Source of the DNA: Candidatus Thalassospirochaeta sargassi
GTDB taxonomy: Bacteria; Spirochaetota; Spirochaetia; UBA9216
Assembly: GCA_028532855.1 (NCBI GenBank)
Contig: JAQQAL010000010.1
Location: 62,001-126,000, forward strand
Length of the DNA stretch: 64,000 nucleotides
Direction: 5' to 3'
Shown: positions 63,312-64,000 of the stretch, one piece after another
Numbering within the stretch: the stretch's first letter is position 1
Layout: every line of letters begins with the position of its first letter
The notes under the pieces: generated by a model
What the model was told of the DNA's origin: nothing
What the model saw: only the letters and a program-made list of their open reading frames with translations
Database searches by the model: none
Program-made: the position numbers and the translations under genes

Positions 63312-63929
63312 ATGAATGAAAAGCGGAAGATTCTGAAAGATTTTATTGTCCTTGAGGGACTTGACGGAAGCGGTACAACCACACAGTTGAAGTTATTGAC
63401 TGAAGCGCTGTTATCCCATGGTTCTAGCGTTTTCTCTACCTGTGAACCGAGTCCGCTTCCTACCGGAAAGATTATTCGCCAGGTTCTGGAAAAGGAAATC
63501 TCTGTAGAGGCCGAAACCCTTGCCAGGATGTTTTCAGCCGACAGGTACGAACATCTGTATGGAAAATCAGACGGTATAATAAAACATCTTAAGGATGGAG
63601 ATGTTGTAATTACCGATCGTTACCTCTTTTCTTCACTGGCTTATCAGTCGCTTGGATGTGATTTTGATTTTGTAAAGCAGCTAAACCCCTATCCCCTGCC
63701 TGAATATCTGGTTTATGTTGATGTAACACCTGAGACCTGTCGGGAAAGAATGACCGGAAGGGAGCTTGAAGAGCTGTTCGACGGTGATGATATCCAGATG
63801 CGGATAGTTTCTAATTATGAGCGCGGAATGGCTGCATTTCCCGAAAGCGGTATGAAATTGCTGAGAATTGACGGACATCAGGGGCCTGATGAAATATGCA
63901 GTGAAATCCTTGCGGGTATCGGCCGATAA
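63312..63929 (+). CDS. tmk: Thymidylate kinase
   Basis: Phosphorylates dTMP to dTDP for DNA synthesis. The 206-residue protein is recognised by FIVLEGLDGSG, TDRYLFSSLAYQ (the Asp-Arg-Tyr motif), LPEYLVYVDVTPETCRERM and the lid GRELEELFD. The P-loop reads GLDGSGTTTQ, with Thr22 where the invariant Lys normally sits. The start is ATG 63312, 7 bases after the -10 element, so the mRNA is probably leaderless; no ribosome-binding site is present. The upstream in-frame TTG at 63276 is part of the -35 and is rejected. Confidence 0.94.
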   Translation: MNEKRKILKDFIVLEGLDGSGTTTQLKLLTEALLSHGSSVFSTCEPSPLPTGKIIRQVLEKEISVEAETLARMFSADRYEHLYGKSDGIIKHLKDGDVVITDRYLFSSLAYQSLGCDFDFVKQLNPYPLPEYLVYVDVTPETCRERMTGRELEELFDGDDIQMRIVSNYERGMAAFPESGMKLLRIDGHQGPDEICSEILAGIGR

Positions 63930-63936
63930 TAAAGAT

Positions 63937-64000
63937 GTGAAGAAATGTCTGATAGTAATTCTTATTCTGGCTGTTCTGCCCATCTCCGGGCTCTACTCAT
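63937..64000 (+). CDS. Start of a secreted or membrane protein (truncated by window edge)
   Basis: From GTG 63937 the frame reads VKKCLIVILILAVLPISGLYS, a convincing signal peptide, and runs open to the edge of the window. An alternative start is ATG 63889, inside tmk, preceded by AGGGG at 4 bases. It would add 16 residues and overlap tmk by 41 bp. The product cannot be identified. Confidence 0.55.
   Translation, partial: MKKCLIVILILAVLPISGLYS

Noticed and set aside
1-64000. tRNA genes, rRNA genes, insertion sequences, prophage, toxin-antitoxin or defence islands
   Set aside because: None recognised in either strand; the gene content is uniformly core and without mobile-element signatures.

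Overview
The window is core chromosomal sequence from a spirochaete (Spirochaetota, most like the free-living Spirochaetales). Four things support this. GreA exists as the C-terminal domain of an ~900-residue TPR fusion, as annotated in Borrelia and Treponema. Many proteins are TPR-rich envelope proteins without closer family names. Gene blocks follow spirochaetal order: tmk-tamB-bamA-ompH-mutS-comF, then rimP-nusA-infB-rbfA-truB-rpsO-pnp, then lptF/G-tgt-murJ. I compared this order with Borrelia burgdorferi from memory and did not check it. There are no rRNA genes, CRISPR arrays, transposases, integrases or phage genes, and I recognised no tRNA genes. Nearly all of it is tightly packed housekeeping DNA.

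Layout. (1) 1-13269, + strand: the end of dnaG, rpoD, a coiled-coil zinc-ribbon protein, the RNase P RNA, a TPR membrane protein, the elongasome set mreB-mreC-mreD-mrdA-rodA and a radical SAM/DUF2344 protein. (2) 13271-30571, - strand: reading upstream to downstream, rpe; then three envelope genes (TPR coiled-coil, periplasmic unknown, TPR-membrane); then recA with its own promoter, followed by folK-scpA-scpB-rluB-cmk-rpsA, a GAF sigma-54 activator, a TPR protein, a CHASE2 adenylate cyclase, a lipoprotein, a small membrane protein and mazG. (3) 30708-36011, + strand: a TPR protein, a TPR-Tudor-GreA fusion and a vWA membrane protein. (4) 36025-63217, - strand: reading upstream to downstream, tamB-bamA-ompH-mutS-comF; a promoter and leader terminator; rimP-nusA-infB-rbfA-truB-ribF-rpsO-pnp; a terminator; dut-lptF-lptG-tgt-murJ and a HEAT-repeat protein. 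(5) 63312-64000, + strand: tmk and the start of a secreted protein.

The genes fall into four functional groups: replication/repair and chromosome segregation (dnaG, recA, scpAB, mutS, mazG, dut, tmk); transcription/translation (rpoD, greA fusion, nusA, infB, rpsA, rpsO, rimP, rbfA, truB, tgt, pnp, rnpB); wall elongation (mre/mrd, murJ); and outer-membrane biogenesis (bamA, tamB, ompH, lptF/G).

I found no mobile or defence-like system. The points most worth a second look are variations on core machinery: a PcrA/UvrD-like Tudor module inside the GreA fusion; NusA ending in an acidic linker and C4 zinc ribbon; BamA with a ~90-residue acidic, Lys/Arg-free insertion in a predicted surface loop; RibF without a recognisable riboflavin-kinase active site; Tmk with Thr in place of the P-loop Lys; an intrinsic terminator between the nusA-operon promoter and its first gene; and short-leader or leaderless promoters.
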